From Azolla caroliniana (Eukaryota > Polypodiophyta), in contig JBHGNT010000018.1 in assembly GCA_043228905.1 (NCBI GenBank), positions 5,270,001 to 5,334,000 on the forward strand: a stretch of 64,000 bases of DNA, written 5' to 3'. A model generated the notes under the pieces. That model did not search any database. It was not told where the DNA came from and worked only from the letters and a program-made list of their open reading frames with translations. The translations under genes and the position numbers were made by a program. Shown in pieces: positions 38,598 through 51,850 of this stretch. Every line of letters begins with the position of its first letter. The first letter of the stretch is position 1.

Positions 38598-39068
38598 TGT
38601 TAAGAGTCTATTACTAATCAATAGACCAAATCAAGTAAAAAGGAAGAAAATAGATTGGATAGAAGAACCCGTTCCACCCGACCACCCCCGAGCTATGATC
38701 TAGACATAGCCAACCTACCACCGACGTCCCATACCGCCGGATATTAGGATGACTAATACCTTGGAAGAGATAAACACGATCGTCGAGACGAAAGCCTAGC
38801 CCGCACCACCGGTGTCTATGACAGCAGCCTTCCGACGTGATTCCTATGAGGGTAGCTAAGCCTCATATTTATACCTTTTCCTAGGCCCCTTGAATAGATG
38901 TGCCTTTCTAAAAGGCTCTCTATTCATTGGTTGTCTAAATCATGATAGTGCATGCACATATCATTCATTCTATCCAATCATTAGTCCACTTTTTAATAAT
39001 AGTGAACATACCCTTCACTAATGTAAATATTAGTGACCTACCCTCACCAACGTTATGTGTACATAACA
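38598..39068 (-). repeat. 3' LTR of the chromovirus
   Basis: 471 bp. In element orientation it carries TATAAATATGAGG as a likely TATA box. Differences from the other LTR include single bases within the ACCTTGGAAG, CACCGGTGTC, TATGACAGCA and GTCCACTT contexts. Confidence 0.95.
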
Positions 39069-39081
39069 TACTCCCCTACTT
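39069..39081 (-). promoter_or_regulatory. polypurine tract
   Basis: The minus strand reads AAGTAGGGGAGTA directly before the 3' LTR, the expected priming site for plus-strand synthesis. The polyprotein stop codon TAG (39078-39076) lies inside this tract. Confidence 0.8.
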
Positions 39082-42000
39082 CAAAAGATTGCACTCTTGC
39101 AATATAAAGTGAGGAAATTGTGCCTTAAGCGAATGCTCGCGTTCCCATGTGGCATCATCAATAGGTTTATCCATCCATTTGATCTTGAATAGCCGAATCT
39201 CTTTAGAACGTAAACGTTTAGTACGAGAATCAAGAATTCGTTCAGGAACATGAGGTTTGTAAGAAAAATCCTCTAATGTTACAAGATCTTGGATTGTGAT
39301 GGTGTTATCACCAGAGCCTAAAAATGGTTTTAGACGACTGACGTGAAAAACAGGATGAATACCAACGTTACGAGGTAAGGCAAGGTGATAAGCAGATGAC
39401 CCAACTCGCTTAAGGATTTCAAATGGGCCACAATATCGTGGGGCTAACTTAGCGCACTTGCCCGTAGATAATGACGTAGAATCAGTCGGGACATGCAAAA
39501 AAACTTTTTGACCAATAGTAAATGCACGAGGACGTCTATCCTGATCAGCATAAAATCGAGCACGATCTTGAGCTGTCTTGACATTTTCTTTGGCAATATG
39601 CAACATTTGGTTCATGTCTTGCAAAAAATTGCGTGTACTGTCTAATGTATCACGATGAATCGTGACATCAACTGGGGCACGTGGCTGAAAACCATACATC
39701 AACATAAAAGGACTATATCCAGTGGATGTATGTTTAGAGCTATTATAGGCAAATTCTAAGATAGGAAGGTATTGCTCCCACTTAGAAGGGGTTTTTGCTA
39801 CATAAGCTCGAAGCATGTCCTCAATAATTTGATTAACTCGTTCAGTTTGTCCATCAGACTGAGGATGATCTGCGGAACTCATGCTCAACGTAGTTTCTAG
39901 TTTCTTAAAGACCTGAGTCCAAAAGTCACTAGTAAACTTGGAATCTCGATCACTAACAATATCCATCGGTAATCCATAAAAACGAAATAACTCATCAACA
40001 AATTGATAAGCCAACTGTTGAGCGGTTACCGTGGTTTTTGTAGGAATAAATCTAGCTAATTTTGTTAGCCTGTCAACGACAACCCATATGGCATCATGAC
40101 CCCTCTGTGTACGAGGTAAACTAACAATAAAATCCATCGAGATACTTTCCCATTTATTATTGGGAATATCTAAGGGATGTAAAAGACCAGCAGCTTTAAG
40201 TCGTTCCGACTTATTAATCTGACATTGTAAGCATTGAGTTACGTATTTATGCACGTCAGAGCGCATCTTAGGCCAGAAAAAAGTACACGAGATGAGAACG
40301 AGTGTGCGTTGTATTCCAGGATGACCAGCAGATGGTGCATCATGACATTCATGAAAAATTTTCTGTTTAACATTTGGTAAATCTGGAACACAGACCTTTC
40401 CACTACGGTAGAGCAAACCGTTTGTAATGTGAAAGGTCGCCTTCGAGGGTAGGGTGCTAGTATCGGCATCTAAACCAGATTCGGCTTTCGTCCAGTATTT
40501 TGAGAAATAACTGTCATCAAGGTATTTCCCTCGAAGGTGATCTAAAAGATCAGATTTTATTTCCGTGAAGCTAAGCATGTTAACTTCTTTAATGCGACTA
40601 AGAGCATCAGCAACGGTGTTCATAGAACCCTTGCGATATCGTATGGAAAAATCAAAATCTTGCATAAGGTCAGCCCAACGGCCTTTACGACCAACAAGAT
40701 CGGGCTGGTCACAAAAATACTTTAATGATTGATGGTCTGTTGTAACCACAAATTTATTTCCATAGAGATAGTGCCTCCATGTTTTAAGTGCGTGTATCAC
40801 CGCAAACAACTCTTTCTCTTGAACCGAATACCGAGATTGAGCAGCATCAAGCTTCTTACTTTCAAAAGCAATAGGGTGACCACCTTGATAAAGAACGGCA
40901 CCAATAGCATAATCACTAGCGTCGGTTTCAATTGAGAAAGGCTTAGAAGGGTCTGGTAATAGAAGAGTGGGAGCCTGACACACATGCTCCTTGAGTGTCT
41001 CAAATGATTTGTCAAGTTGTTCATTCCATGAAATTGGTTTGACAGACTTACGTGGATGACCTTTTAAAAGGTCAGTTAATGGCGTAGTCAATTTGGAATA
41101 GTTACGAATTGATTTTCGTAAAAATCCAACAAACCCTAAGAATGATCTAAGTTCACGAATATTACGAGGAATGGGCCAAAGTTTAACCTTTTCAATACGA
41201 GAAGGTTCAATTTCAACGCCATTTTCTGTAATTAAATGACCTAGGTACACAATAGATTTTTGGAAGAAGTCACATTTTGAATGTTTTGCATAGAAAGAGT
41301 TGTCACGCAACTTTCGCAAAACAAATCGAACATGTTGAACATGATCTTGCAAGGTACGGCTATATATCAAAATATCATCCAAGAAGACGACAACAAAATC
41401 ACCGAGTTGATCTCGGAAAACATCATTCATCGCTTGTTGGAATGTGGCTGGAGCATTAGTCAACCCAAACGGCATGACTAAAAACTCATAATGGCCATAG
41501 CGCGTACGAAAAGCGGTTTTAGGAATATCATCCTCGGCGATGCGAATCTGATGATAACCAGTTCGTAAGTCAATTTTCGTAAAATATCGAGCCCCGTGCA
41601 AACGATCAATCAAATCATCGGCACGAGGTAATGGATATGCATTCTTAATTGTCATTTTATTCAAACGGCGATAATTGATACACATTCGCCACGAACCTTC
41701 CTTCTTCTTGACTAATAGAACTGGCGCACCCCAAGGTGATTTACTATACCTAATGTGGCCCATACTCAAGTATTCCTTAAGTTGTTTAGCGATCTCATCC
41801 TCTTCTAATCGACTAAGTCGGTAAGGTGGAATGCTCACAGGAGCAGCCCCAGGGATGAGTTCAATTTGATGGTCCACATTACGTTTAGGTGGTAAAGTAA
41901 GCGGTAATTCAGTAGGAAACACATCTTGAAAATCCTCTAAAATAGAGTCGAGTAATCGTTGCTCAAAATGTGGTAATTGTGTGGCGTCAATATTAAAATA

Positions 42001-43479
42001 ATAAAATTGAACCGCATGATCAATTACACACGAATAAATTAATGAACTAGAATACTCACTTAAAGATTTAGAAGACACAAGTGAATGAGAAGGAAGTTTG
42101 GAACATTGAATAAAATGTTTACAATTATTAAGTTCAAATGTGATTGAGTGATTAACCCAATCAATGGACAAAGAAGGGTTTTTATTAAAAAACCAAGGAT
42201 ATCCTAAAATGACATCTGCGGATTGTAATTTCATAACATGAAAGTCAAGCTTCTCCAAATAAGTATCTATTTGAATTGGCAGTTGACAAACAATGCCACT
42301 GATGTATTGAACGTTTCCATTTGCCGTGTGAACTTGATAGATATGATCACTTGCGTTTATGTGGAGCTCCATTTGCTGCACAAAGTGATCATTAAGAAAA
42401 TTGTAAGAACTACCGGAATCAAACAAGAAATGTGCTTGTGTTCCATTGATATATCCGACTGCTCGGAGTAAATCATTAGGTTCAAGTAAATGTGAAGGAA
42501 AAGTGCATTCACATAAACTTAAGTGATTGGTATGAACTTCAACAATATCAAAAGACTCACCTGTGTGACTCGTAGATTTGTCTTGAGGAGGGGTGTTCAT
42601 TGACTTCCTCTCAAGACGACGACAAGTATCCTTTGTGTGGCCCCGCTTCTTGCAATATGCACAGAAGAGGTTCGGTTTCTTTGAGTCGCGGTCAAGAGTG
42701 TCACTGGATTGCTTACGTTTCCCAATGAACTTGACATTCGGAGTTTTGGCGAACTCAGGTTTATTGTGGTCTTTCTTGGAAGTCCTATGGTATCGCAGCA
42801 CAATGTTGACGGCTTCCTCGAAAGTTGTGGGGTCCTTGTCATGGACAATCCAATGATAATCCCCATTGGGAATACCATTCAAAAAACAAGCGACAAACCA
42901 TTTCTCACCCGTAAGTCCCGATTTTTGGATCTGGGTCCTAGCGTGATGCACATAATCCTCGAGAGAGGTAAATGGCTTACTAGACAATGTGAGCAAGTGT
43001 TGCGCTTGTTCGGTTTGAGAAGGTGGCTGCAAGAATTGTTTCTTAAAAACATCAACGAAACCTTCCCAAGTTGTGGGTAAGTTTTTTGCGGTCCTTAGGC
43101 CACGCCACCAGGCAGCAGCTCGGCCACCTAATTCACGACCGACATAACCAATTTTTACTGCATCGGGCTTGGGATGAAGCTCAAAGTGAGACTCCCAACG
43201 ACCAAGCCAAGTGCTAATGGCCTCCTCGGTTCTTTCTTTCTTATCTCCCTTGAAAGGCGTGACTACGAAGGAAGGTTCACCTTCTTTCTTGGACTCAATA
43301 GTTAATTCTTGGAATTTCTTTTCCAATGCCATATTGGCCTGTCTCATTTCGGCCAATTGATTCAAGGTAGTAGTGAGCAATTGCTCAATAGTGATCTCAG
43401 CTTGTGTGCGAGATGCGGATTGGGGTTGAGAGGTCTCATTTGGAGAGATCGTTCCAACTGCGTTCAAAACTTGTTCCAT
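39076..43479 (-). CDS. chromovirus Gag-Pol polyprotein
   Basis: A single uninterrupted 1467-aa frame encodes the whole retrotransposon replication machinery. Gag lies at about 60-240, with the zinc knuckle [14 protein letters not shown] at 273-286. The protease motif FLFDSGSS has its catalytic Asp at 354. Reverse transcriptase spans about 550-750, with FLDD at 699-702. RNase H includes ETDAS near 851-855. The integrase zinc site is H1046, H1053, C1083 and C1086, followed by the D1116, D1177, E1213 triad with the usual 35-residue last spacing. A chromodomain-like tail at about 1408-1455 (PERILDS...DDATWE) may target insertion to marked chromatin. No stop or frameshift is present, so the element may be competent. 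No separate env frame is seen. Confidence 0.95.
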   Translation of the reverse strand: MEQVLNAVGTISPNETSQPQSASRTQAEITIEQLLTTTLNQLAEMRQANMALEKKFQELTIESKKEGEPSFVVTPFKGDKKERTEEAISTWLGRWESHFELHPKPDAVKIGYVGRELGGRAAAWWRGLRTAKNLPTTWEGFVDVFKKQFLQPPSQTEQAQHLLTLSSKPFTSLEDYVHHARTQIQKSGLTGEKWFVACFLNGIPNGDYHWIVHDKDPTTFEEAVNIVLRYHRTSKKDHNKPEFAKTPNVKFIGKRKQSSDTLDRDSKKPNLFCAYCKKRGHTKDTCRRLERKSMNTPPQDKSTSHTGESFDIVEVHTNHLSLCECTFPSHLLEPNDLLRAVGYINGTQAHFLFDSGSSYNFLNDHFVQQMELHINASDHIYQVHTANGNVQYISGIVCQLPIQIDTYLEKLDFHVMKLQSADVILGYPWFFNKNPSLSIDWVNHSITFELNNCKHFIQCSKLPSHSLVSSKSLSEYSSSLIYSCVIDHAVQFYYFNIDATQLPHFEQRLLDSILEDFQDVFPTELPLTLPPKRNVDHQIELIPGAAPVSIPPYRLSRLEEDEIAKQLKEYLSMGHIRYSKSPWGAPVLLVKKKEGSWRMCINYRRLNKMTIKNAYPLPRADDLIDRLHGARYFTKIDLRTGYHQIRIAEDDIPKTAFRTRYGHYEFLVMPFGLTNAPATFQQAMNDVFRDQLGDFVVVFLDDILIYSRTLQDHVQHVRFVLRKLRDNSFYAKHSKCDFFQKSIVYLGHLITENGVEIEPSRIEKVKLWPIPRNIRELRSFLGFVGFLRKSIRNYSKLTTPLTDLLKGHPRKSVKPISWNEQLDKSFETLKEHVCQAPTLLLPDPSKPFSIETDASDYAIGAVLYQGGHPIAFESKKLDAAQSRYSVQEKELFAVIHALKTWRHYLYGNKFVVTTDHQSLKYFCDQPDLVGRKGRWADLMQDFDFSIRYRKGSMNTVADALSRIKEVNMLSFTEIKSDLLDHLRGKYLDDSYFSKYWTKAESGLDADTSTLPSKATFHITNGLLYRSGKVCVPDLPNVKQKIFHECHDAPSAGHPGIQRTLVLISCTFFWPKMRSDVHKYVTQCLQCQINKSERLKAAGLLHPLDIPNNKWESISMDFIVSLPRTQRGHDAIWVVVDRLTKLARFIPTKTTVTAQQLAYQFVDELFRFYGLPMDIVSDRDSKFTSDFWTQVFKKLETTLSMSSADHPQSDGQTERVNQIIEDMLRAYVAKTPSKWEQYLPILEFAYNSSKHTSTGYSPFMLMYGFQPRAPVDVTIHRDTLDSTRNFLQDMNQMLHIAKENVKTAQDRARFYADQDRRPRAFTIGQKVFLHVPTDSTSLSTGKCAKLAPRYCGPFEILKRVGSSAYHLALPRNVGIHPVFHVSRLKPFLGSGDNTITIQDLVTLEDFSYKPHVPERILDSRTKRLRSKEIRLFKIKWMDKPIDDATWEREHSLKAQFPHFILQECNLLK

Positions 43480-44468
43480 GATGCACGTTGTGGGTATGCA
43501 ATAAAATAAGGAGGTTCAGAAAATACACAAGCAAAATGAATGCTTGAAATTTTGATTGAAAGAACTTTATCCAAGAAAGTATCTCATGTCTTTACCCCTC
43601 TAGACATATGAGATGTGATTCGAGATCCGATAACTATGGTAACACTATGGTGTTTTAAAAACCATGGGGGAAAACATAGCTAAGATGTATTTCTCGGATC
43701 TCTATCTTGAGTAATCATGGCGGCTCCCTGAGGCTCAACCATGGTTCTTACATCAATGAAATTTCCTAGATAGCCTTATATTAATGCCAACTCATCATGT
43801 ATTATATGGTCGAGAAAGTGTATTACGTGAAAAAACAAGTGCACTCACAAGTAATATTCTAGTCTTGCGAGCAATAAGCAAACGTGATGATAAAATGATA
43901 AAATAAGGCACTACTCATAAGAGTTAAGTAGTGACGAAAACAAGGGTAAAAAAAAAAAACCCATGTGTTACCTACGAAAAAAACAATGTCACAAATAAAT
44001 GGGAAGTGCAAGGTATGCACATATACATCCCAATATGATTGTTATAACTTGCACAATTGTGACATAAGCCACAAATTGATACAAGTGATGACGGTGTTGT
44101 GCGCAAAGATGTAATACTCAAATCCATGAGTAAAACATCAATAAGGGAACTCATATGGTTTTACTCGTTTTCTAAGGCTTGATGATAAGAGTTAAACCTA
44201 GATGACCCGTTGAAAAAAATCGTTCAACAAGCCACTCCATACGAAAAAATAGTCTACACGTAAAGGTTACATTAAAATAAACGATGTAAATACTTTATAC
44301 ATGAAAAGGAAGTGGAAAAAGGAGAGTTAATTGTGGGCGGGTAAATAATAATTACTAGAAAATCATATAAGTGAAACAATACTTATGAAATTAAAATTTA
44401 ATTAGAATAATCAACAATTAGGTGTATGGAATTAAACATGCCCTAAGATACGAAACCCTAGGGTAGTT

Positions 44469-44800
44469 GACATGCACCTCCTCAAGACCACCACATATCC
44501 CTAGAATCGGCCAAGTAATGGCTAATTAAAGAGGAAAGTGGCATAGGTAAGTGACATATACCTCGTCAAGGCCGCATCATCCCTTAGAATCGGCCAATTG
44601 ATGACTAATTAAAAAGGAAAGTGGCATATGTAAGCTACATATACCTTGTCAAGGCCACAACATCCCATAGAATCGGCCAATTGATGGCTTAATAGAGAGT
44701 AGAGTGGCATAGGTAGGCAACATACACCTCGTCAAGGCCACATCATCCCTTAGAATCGGCCAAGTGATGGCTCAATAGAGGGGAAGAGTGGTATACTCAA
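44469..44800. repeat. 83-bp tandem repeat in chromovirus leader
   Basis: Four units of about 83-84 bp start near 44469, 44553, 44636 and 44719. Each has ACCTCGTCAAGGCC-like, AGAATCGGCCAA and GGCATAGGTAA elements. Confidence 0.85.
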
Positions 44801-44802
44801 CA

Positions 44803-45000
44803 TCATATGCAAAACGGCCATGAGATAAGCGTGTGCGATTAGAGCAAACACGCTTGACCCAATGCACAAGAATAATTATTATCGTAAGAGTTCAAGAGAG
44901 GAGAGAGTGGGATATATATCGCAATATGCAAAAGGCCAGGAGTTGAGCGTGTGCGATTAGTGCAAACACGTTCGGCCCGATGCATAATAATAAGTAAAAT
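44803..45000. repeat. 119-bp direct repeat in chromovirus leader
   Basis: Two copies, starting near 44805 and 44924, share ATATGCAAAA, GGCCA, GAGCGTGTGCGATTAG-like sequence and GCAAACACG. Confidence 0.8.
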
Positions 45001-45218
45001 CGTAGCGTAGTAGGAGGTAGAAAGAAAGAGAATAAAACGTAATACCAATTTGATTCGACCATAAAGAACGCATAATAGAAAAAGAGAAGAGATCAAAAAA
45101 GAAGAATACCGGGTTTAGAGTGTTGTTTTGATCCTGAGAAGAGCATGACGAGCCTTGTTAGATCCCCCTCGCTCACACGCAAAAAACATCAAAACAACAA
45201 AAAAAATTGTTAGTAAAA

Positions 45219-45230
45219 GCTCTGATACCA
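45219..45230 (-). promoter_or_regulatory. primer binding site, initiator tRNA-Met type
   Basis: The minus strand reads TGGTATCAGAGC one base inside the 5' LTR. This is the common plant retrotransposon site complementary to the 3' end of initiator tRNA-Met. Confidence 0.95.
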
Positions 45231-45231
45231 C

Positions 45232-45702
45232 TGTTAAGAGTCTATTACTAATCAATAGACCAAATCAAGTAAAAAGGAAGAAAATAGATTGGATAGAAGA
45301 ACCCGTTCCACCCGACCACCCCCGAGCTATGATCTAGACATAGCCAACCTACCACCGACGTCCCATACCGCCGGATATTAGGATGACTAATACCTTTGAA
45401 GAGATAAACACGATCGTCGAGACGAAAGCCTAGCCCGCACCACCAGTGTCTACGACAACAGCCTTCCGACGTGATTCCTATGAGGGTAGCTAAGCCTCAT
45501 ATTTATACCTTTTCCTAGGCCCCTTGAATAGATGTGCCTTTCTAAAAGGCTCTCTATTCATTGGTTGTCTAAATCATGATAGTGCATGCACATATCATTC
45601 ATTCTATCCAATCATTAGTCCCCTTTTTAATAATAGTGAACATACCCTTCACTAATGTAAATATTAGTGACCTACCCTCACCAACGTTATGTGTACATAA
45701 CA
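45232..45702 (-). repeat. 5' LTR of the chromovirus
   Basis: 471 bp, the promoter-bearing LTR in element orientation. It is about 99% identical to the 3' LTR. Confidence 0.95.
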
Positions 45703-45707
45703 TGTCC

Positions 45708-47429
45708 ATATCATTATGCCTAAGATTTCGACCAACGTATACCCTATTGGTAGCGAGTCAAGCAAGAGTAGTTGTCGAGCACCCTTGAACAACTAGCTTA
45801 ACTAAAGTTAGTGATTAGTGCTTACACTTAGTCACTCCCTCACTTTGCTCTCTATTGTAATAGAAATAGATGCATATACAAAAGAAGACAATATATAAAT
45901 ATACAACACTCCTTATTATCAAAGAGTTTTAAAACAATACAAGAGTGGGAAGATTAGGGTTTGGCTTCACTAGCACTTAACCCTAATCTATCTTTGCACC
46001 AATAGAAGATTAAAGGGATACAGTGAAAACTCTTAATACACTAATAGAAGGTAGAAAACACAAGATTGAAGAAGAGCTACAAAAGTCACCAAATGGTTGC
46101 TTTTATAGCTTTAAAAAAGGGTGTTGTGTAACAAAGCCTCGCATATGGGTTTATTCTATCCCCATTTTCCCATAGTATTATTGAGTTCGGTATCTCTTGT
46201 TGGGGCCATTGTCTTCTCAATTGGTGTCTCAGATATTGGATACACAACAATATATTGGCCTTAATGTGTGTAAATTAGTCCCCATTGGCATTCCTTGATT
46301 TTTGCACATCACAAAAAAATGCCCTATATAGGAGACAAAAGTGGAGATGTTCTAGGTAAAACGTTGTTTGAATTGTTGAGCCATCCTCTCAAGCAACATC
46401 AAGAGTAGAAACACCCTCAATTAAGCATTGGGTATCCTAATGGTTTGCGTCTATTTGTTGTTCTTTTTGTAAATTATGGAGACTGGAATAATTGCCATTT
46501 GGGAAGGTCAACTTACATGTTCATCTTGAGCAACTTAAATAACAAAAACACCACCCTCAACAAAGCCTTTGGTATCCTAATGGTTCGTGTCCAGTAGTTA
46601 TTTTTTTTGTAGATCGTGAAGGTTGGAATAGTTATCATTCGAGTAGATAAACTTGCATAGTTGAATCACATGACAATAGTAGAAAGAGTTGTCATAGAAA
46701 ACGACAGTTCCCACCAACAAACATTATCAATATGCAAATGGGTTTTGACAACAAAAAACTCCCAAAGAGTAGGAAATAGAGTGAAATGATCACTAATGAA
46801 ATTCGAACATGTAACAAAAAATTTACAACATGAAATAAACAAGGGAACATGTTGGAGATGTGTCCATTGACTTGTGAATATGCTTGAGGTGAGATGACGA
46901 CAGAGTACAATGAATATATGAAGCAGTAAATGGTCATAACAACATGCATTTCTATTCTTTGACATGATTTAGTATGTACGACACTCTAGGAACGATAAAC
47001 TACCACAACAAAATGTCACATATGTTGGTTTGTGAAACTTTGTATACTACTCTCGTTTGTGTCTCTAACATTCTCATGTCATGGGTGAAATAATTTGACA
47101 ATTTAGTTTCCAAATGTGACAATGTTCACACATACACCCCCCACTCTAATCTCAAGCGACAAACTACCATTAGAAACACAAACATGGACACATGCACATA
47201 CAAATGCATGGATGTGAACATGAGTCATAAACACATACAATAAACCCTATCTAACATGTGACCAAATATTCAACAAATCATCACAAGTAGTATTAGACCT
47301 TATGAGGGAGATAATAACATATCTTTCTCATGAGAAGTTAAGTTGTCTCCTTGATGAATTCCTTTTCAATGCCTTTTTGTGACACTTATGCTTCTCTATG
47401 GGGTGGTGGCAACCCCAAGTCCAACAAGA
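45708..47429. other. no gene; one diverged direct repeat
   Basis: A phrase including GGTATCCTAATGGTT occurs twice (about 46412-46502 and 46553-46641) with similar following sequence, an old local duplication. No coding frame is supported. Confidence 0.45.
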
Positions 47430-47930
47430 TCACTTCCCATTGAGATCAGGGCCATGGAAAGGGTCGTTGAATGTATACTTAAGGCTCAAAAATTTCCCAC
47501 CCACCACTTCCTACAATAACATGGAAAGTAAGAAAAAAGAGATTCCAAAAGACACATAAAATCATTTTTTGTGTGTTTCAATTGGACATGGAAAAATGGT
47601 TAGGAAGATGGGATGTAGCACACATATTGCACCATGATGCATCAATAGGTTCCTCTTTGAATGTGGCCTTTTTGAAATCCCAATGTATCATGACATGAGA
47701 ATTAAAAATGTGGAGGCTCAAGCTTCACACATTATACTACATATGTTGCACCTAGCTACAAATCCATGTTATTCGCCAAACAAAAATTGCACACTCAAAT
47801 ACATGTTAGAACTCACCCCATTGTCAGTCATCCGAACCATTGCTTCCAGACGACTTAACTCAATGTAGGTACAATGTGAGACAGGGTGTTGGGGCATAAC
47901 TGGTGAGAGTAATTGACTTTGCGCACTTTG
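47430..47930 (+). repeat. dispersed repeat R1, copy c
   Basis: A near-colinear relative of copy d. Landmarks are TCCAAAAGACACATAA, TTGCACCATGATGCATCAAT, CAATGTATCATGACATGAG and GTGGAGGCTCAAGCTTCACA. Partial open frames such as VEAQASHIILHMLHLAT resemble decayed coding sequence. Confidence 0.65.
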
Positions 47931-48289
47931 CCTTAAACAAGTTTGGGAGTTTGAGCATCACATTTTGATAAAATGTCACACCTTTTATCATATCCCAGCT
48001 ACGCTTTCCACGCCTCTTTGACCAAACCCGATCATTGCATTAATTTCTCTCGATGTCACAATGCGCACTCTTGATCGTGAGATTTAGTAGTAAAGTTCTT
48101 GATCATCAAGAGTTGTTACTCACTTTCACATGTACTGCGTGAAAAATGTTATATTTATTGTGTCATATGTCATATTTGATATTCGAATATGATAATATCC
48201 CCCTCCCCTCTCCATCTCTCAACTTAAAATGTCCAAAAGCATTTCCTTACAAAATTTCTCCAAGTCAAGAACAAACTCCATACACCCTT

Positions 48290-48730
48290 ATTTCTTGAGA
48301 TGGAATCTCTTTCCATCAAGGTCATGCCCATGGAAAGGGTTGAAAGAGTATATGTTTTAGGTTCCTAGAATAATGTGGGAAGAAGGCAAAAAGATCCAAA
48401 AGACACATAATTTATTGTGTTCTTGTTGGATGGAAGATATGGAAGCATGGTTTGAATTTTCGAATATAGGATGCAACATACTTGCTTCATGATGCCTTAT
48501 TGCAATGTCAATATATAATAACATGGGAAAAACCTAGAGGTTCATGCTTCACACGTTATAGTATATACGTTGCACCTAACTACAAAATCATATTCTTTAC
48601 TGAACAAGGAGCCAATCTTGCCATCATATCTGTTGCTTCCATACGAATCACTTCACGGTCACTTCAATGTGAGGCGGAGCGTTGGGACACATGTCACAAC
48701 ATTACTTGAGTAAACAAGTTCGGGAGTCAG
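48290..48730 (+). repeat. dispersed repeat R1, copy d
   Basis: It has the same landmark order as copy c, about 850 bp further right, so the two form a tandem pair upstream of the ubiquitin gene. No intact frame. Confidence 0.65.
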
Positions 48731-48741
48731 ATTCGACAAAT

Positions 48742-49070
48742 CTTCATGTCTTTGATCATAGTCAATAAATGCTTTCTGCCTCAGATCACAATCGACACAA
48801 CTTTCCACGTGTCTTTGACCAAAGATACAATCCTTTGCACGAGTTTCTCTCTCACAATCACAATGTGCACTCTCGATCCCGACATTCAATTAATAAAGAG
48901 TGTTGGTGTCGATTGTGATATGAGGCAGAAAGCATTTATCGACTATGATCAAAGACATGAAGCATGTGTCTTTGACCAAAAATACAATCCTTTGCACCGG
49001 TTTCTCTCTCACACAGTCACAATGTGCACTCTCGATCCCGACATTCAATTAGTAAAGAGTGTTGTCGGAA
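48742..49070. repeat. inverted repeat nested in a direct repeat
   Basis: Arms of about 57 bp at 48742-48798 and 48906-48962 are near-perfect inverted copies. About 98-bp direct copies starting GTGTCTTTGACCAAA lie near 48807 and 48966. Together they form a duplication-inversion complex about 370 bp upstream of the ubiquitin-eL40 start codon. Confidence 0.85.
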
Positions 49071-49145
49071 CAATCGAGAGCCGCAACTCGCATTGTCACA
49101 CGCATTCCGTGAGAACGTTTATAATTCTGTTTGGTCTCACAGGTC

Positions 49146-49240
49146 AGATATGGCGTCCGGAGGCGATAAAATCTCCGAATGTTTATTTAAGATATGGCCT
49201 CTGGGGGCGATAAAATCTCTGAAATTTGAATGTTTATTTC
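49146..49240. repeat. 44-bp tandem duplication upstream of ubiquitin-eL40
   Basis: AGATATGGC...GGCGATAAAATCTC...GAATGTTTATTT occurs twice, starting at 49146 and 49190, in the proximal promoter of the ubiquitin gene. Confidence 0.75.
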
Positions 49241-49304
49241 TATTGAGCTATCGAGAAACATTTAAGTGATAAGACAAGAGAAATCTTTGGGCGTCCAAGT
49301 GTGA

Positions 49305-51186
<1,882 letters not shown>

Positions 51187-51239
51187 ACTCTACCTTCAGT
51201 TGTTGAAACAAACCTTGGAATATTTTGCAGCATTTTAGC

Positions 51240-51850
51240 GAGAACATTGATTACCTTGAGGCTTGCTTTTGCCACATGTAATGAAACTTTGTCGTGTTTA
51301 TTATGAGAGATTTTTGTTTCAAAATTATGGCTCCTGATTGCATTGAAGTTTTATCTCTGTTTCTATCACAAGATTAATTATAAGGACGTTGGAATTTCTA
51401 TTGGATTCAGTTAACTTCATAAATGGTGTGAATGTGAATGCCAATTGAAGCGATCACACTGGCTATTTACAAGTTTTCTCATACTTGTTAGGTCTACACC
51501 TAAAAAGAACCTTTTAAATAGGTGAAATTTGATAATTTAATTTGCATGCATCTTAATAGTAAAGTAATTATTCTCTTTGCTTCTTGTACTTTTCTGAAAG
51601 CATGGATGGTCTCAAATCTCATCTAAACCACCTCTTGTTATTGATGGCCATTCTTAGCCATCTCACAAAATGTTTAGTGATTTCATTGATAACGGCTAGG
51701 CTTGGTTTTGCCACTTGTAATGTGAAATTGTGATGTTTATTGCATGAGGGTTTCATATGCCAATGCCGTTGTGGATGTTGTAATTTGCGTCAATGTGAAT
51801 GTCAGTTTGATAAGAGTTTTTAACCTGTATCATGGCATGGCCACTCTCAG
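51240..51850 (+). repeat. diverged duplication of the eL40 3' flank
   Basis: GAGGCTTGCTTTTGCCACATG...TTTATTATGAGAG (about 51255-51310) recurs as GGCTTGGTTTTGCCACTTG...TTTATTGCATGAG (about 51695-51750). A second shared phrase, CAATGTGAATG, follows each. This looks like an old tandem duplication of the 3' UTR region. Confidence 0.5.

Larger units (their letters stand above)
38598..45702 (-). mobile_element. full-length Ty3/gypsy chromovirus
   Basis: The element is 7,105 bp on the minus strand. LTRs of 471 bp each (38598-39068 and 45232-45702) begin TGTTA and end TAACA and differ at about five positions. The insertion is flanked by a perfect TGTCC duplication (38593-38597 and 45703-45707). A primer binding site, polypurine tract and single intact gag-pol frame are present. 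The C-terminal chromodomain-like segment places it among plant chromoviruses, with closest resemblance to the Tekay/Del type by its chromodomain style. A long leader of about 1.7 kb separates the primer site from the gag start. Confidence 0.95.

Noticed and set aside
40729-43509. Plus-strand open frames of 60-123 aa
   Set aside because: They are shadows of the chromovirus polyprotein on the opposite strand.
44469-45000. CRISPR-like array
   Set aside because: The units are adjacent tandem repeats without unique spacers, inside a retrotransposon leader in a eukaryotic genome.
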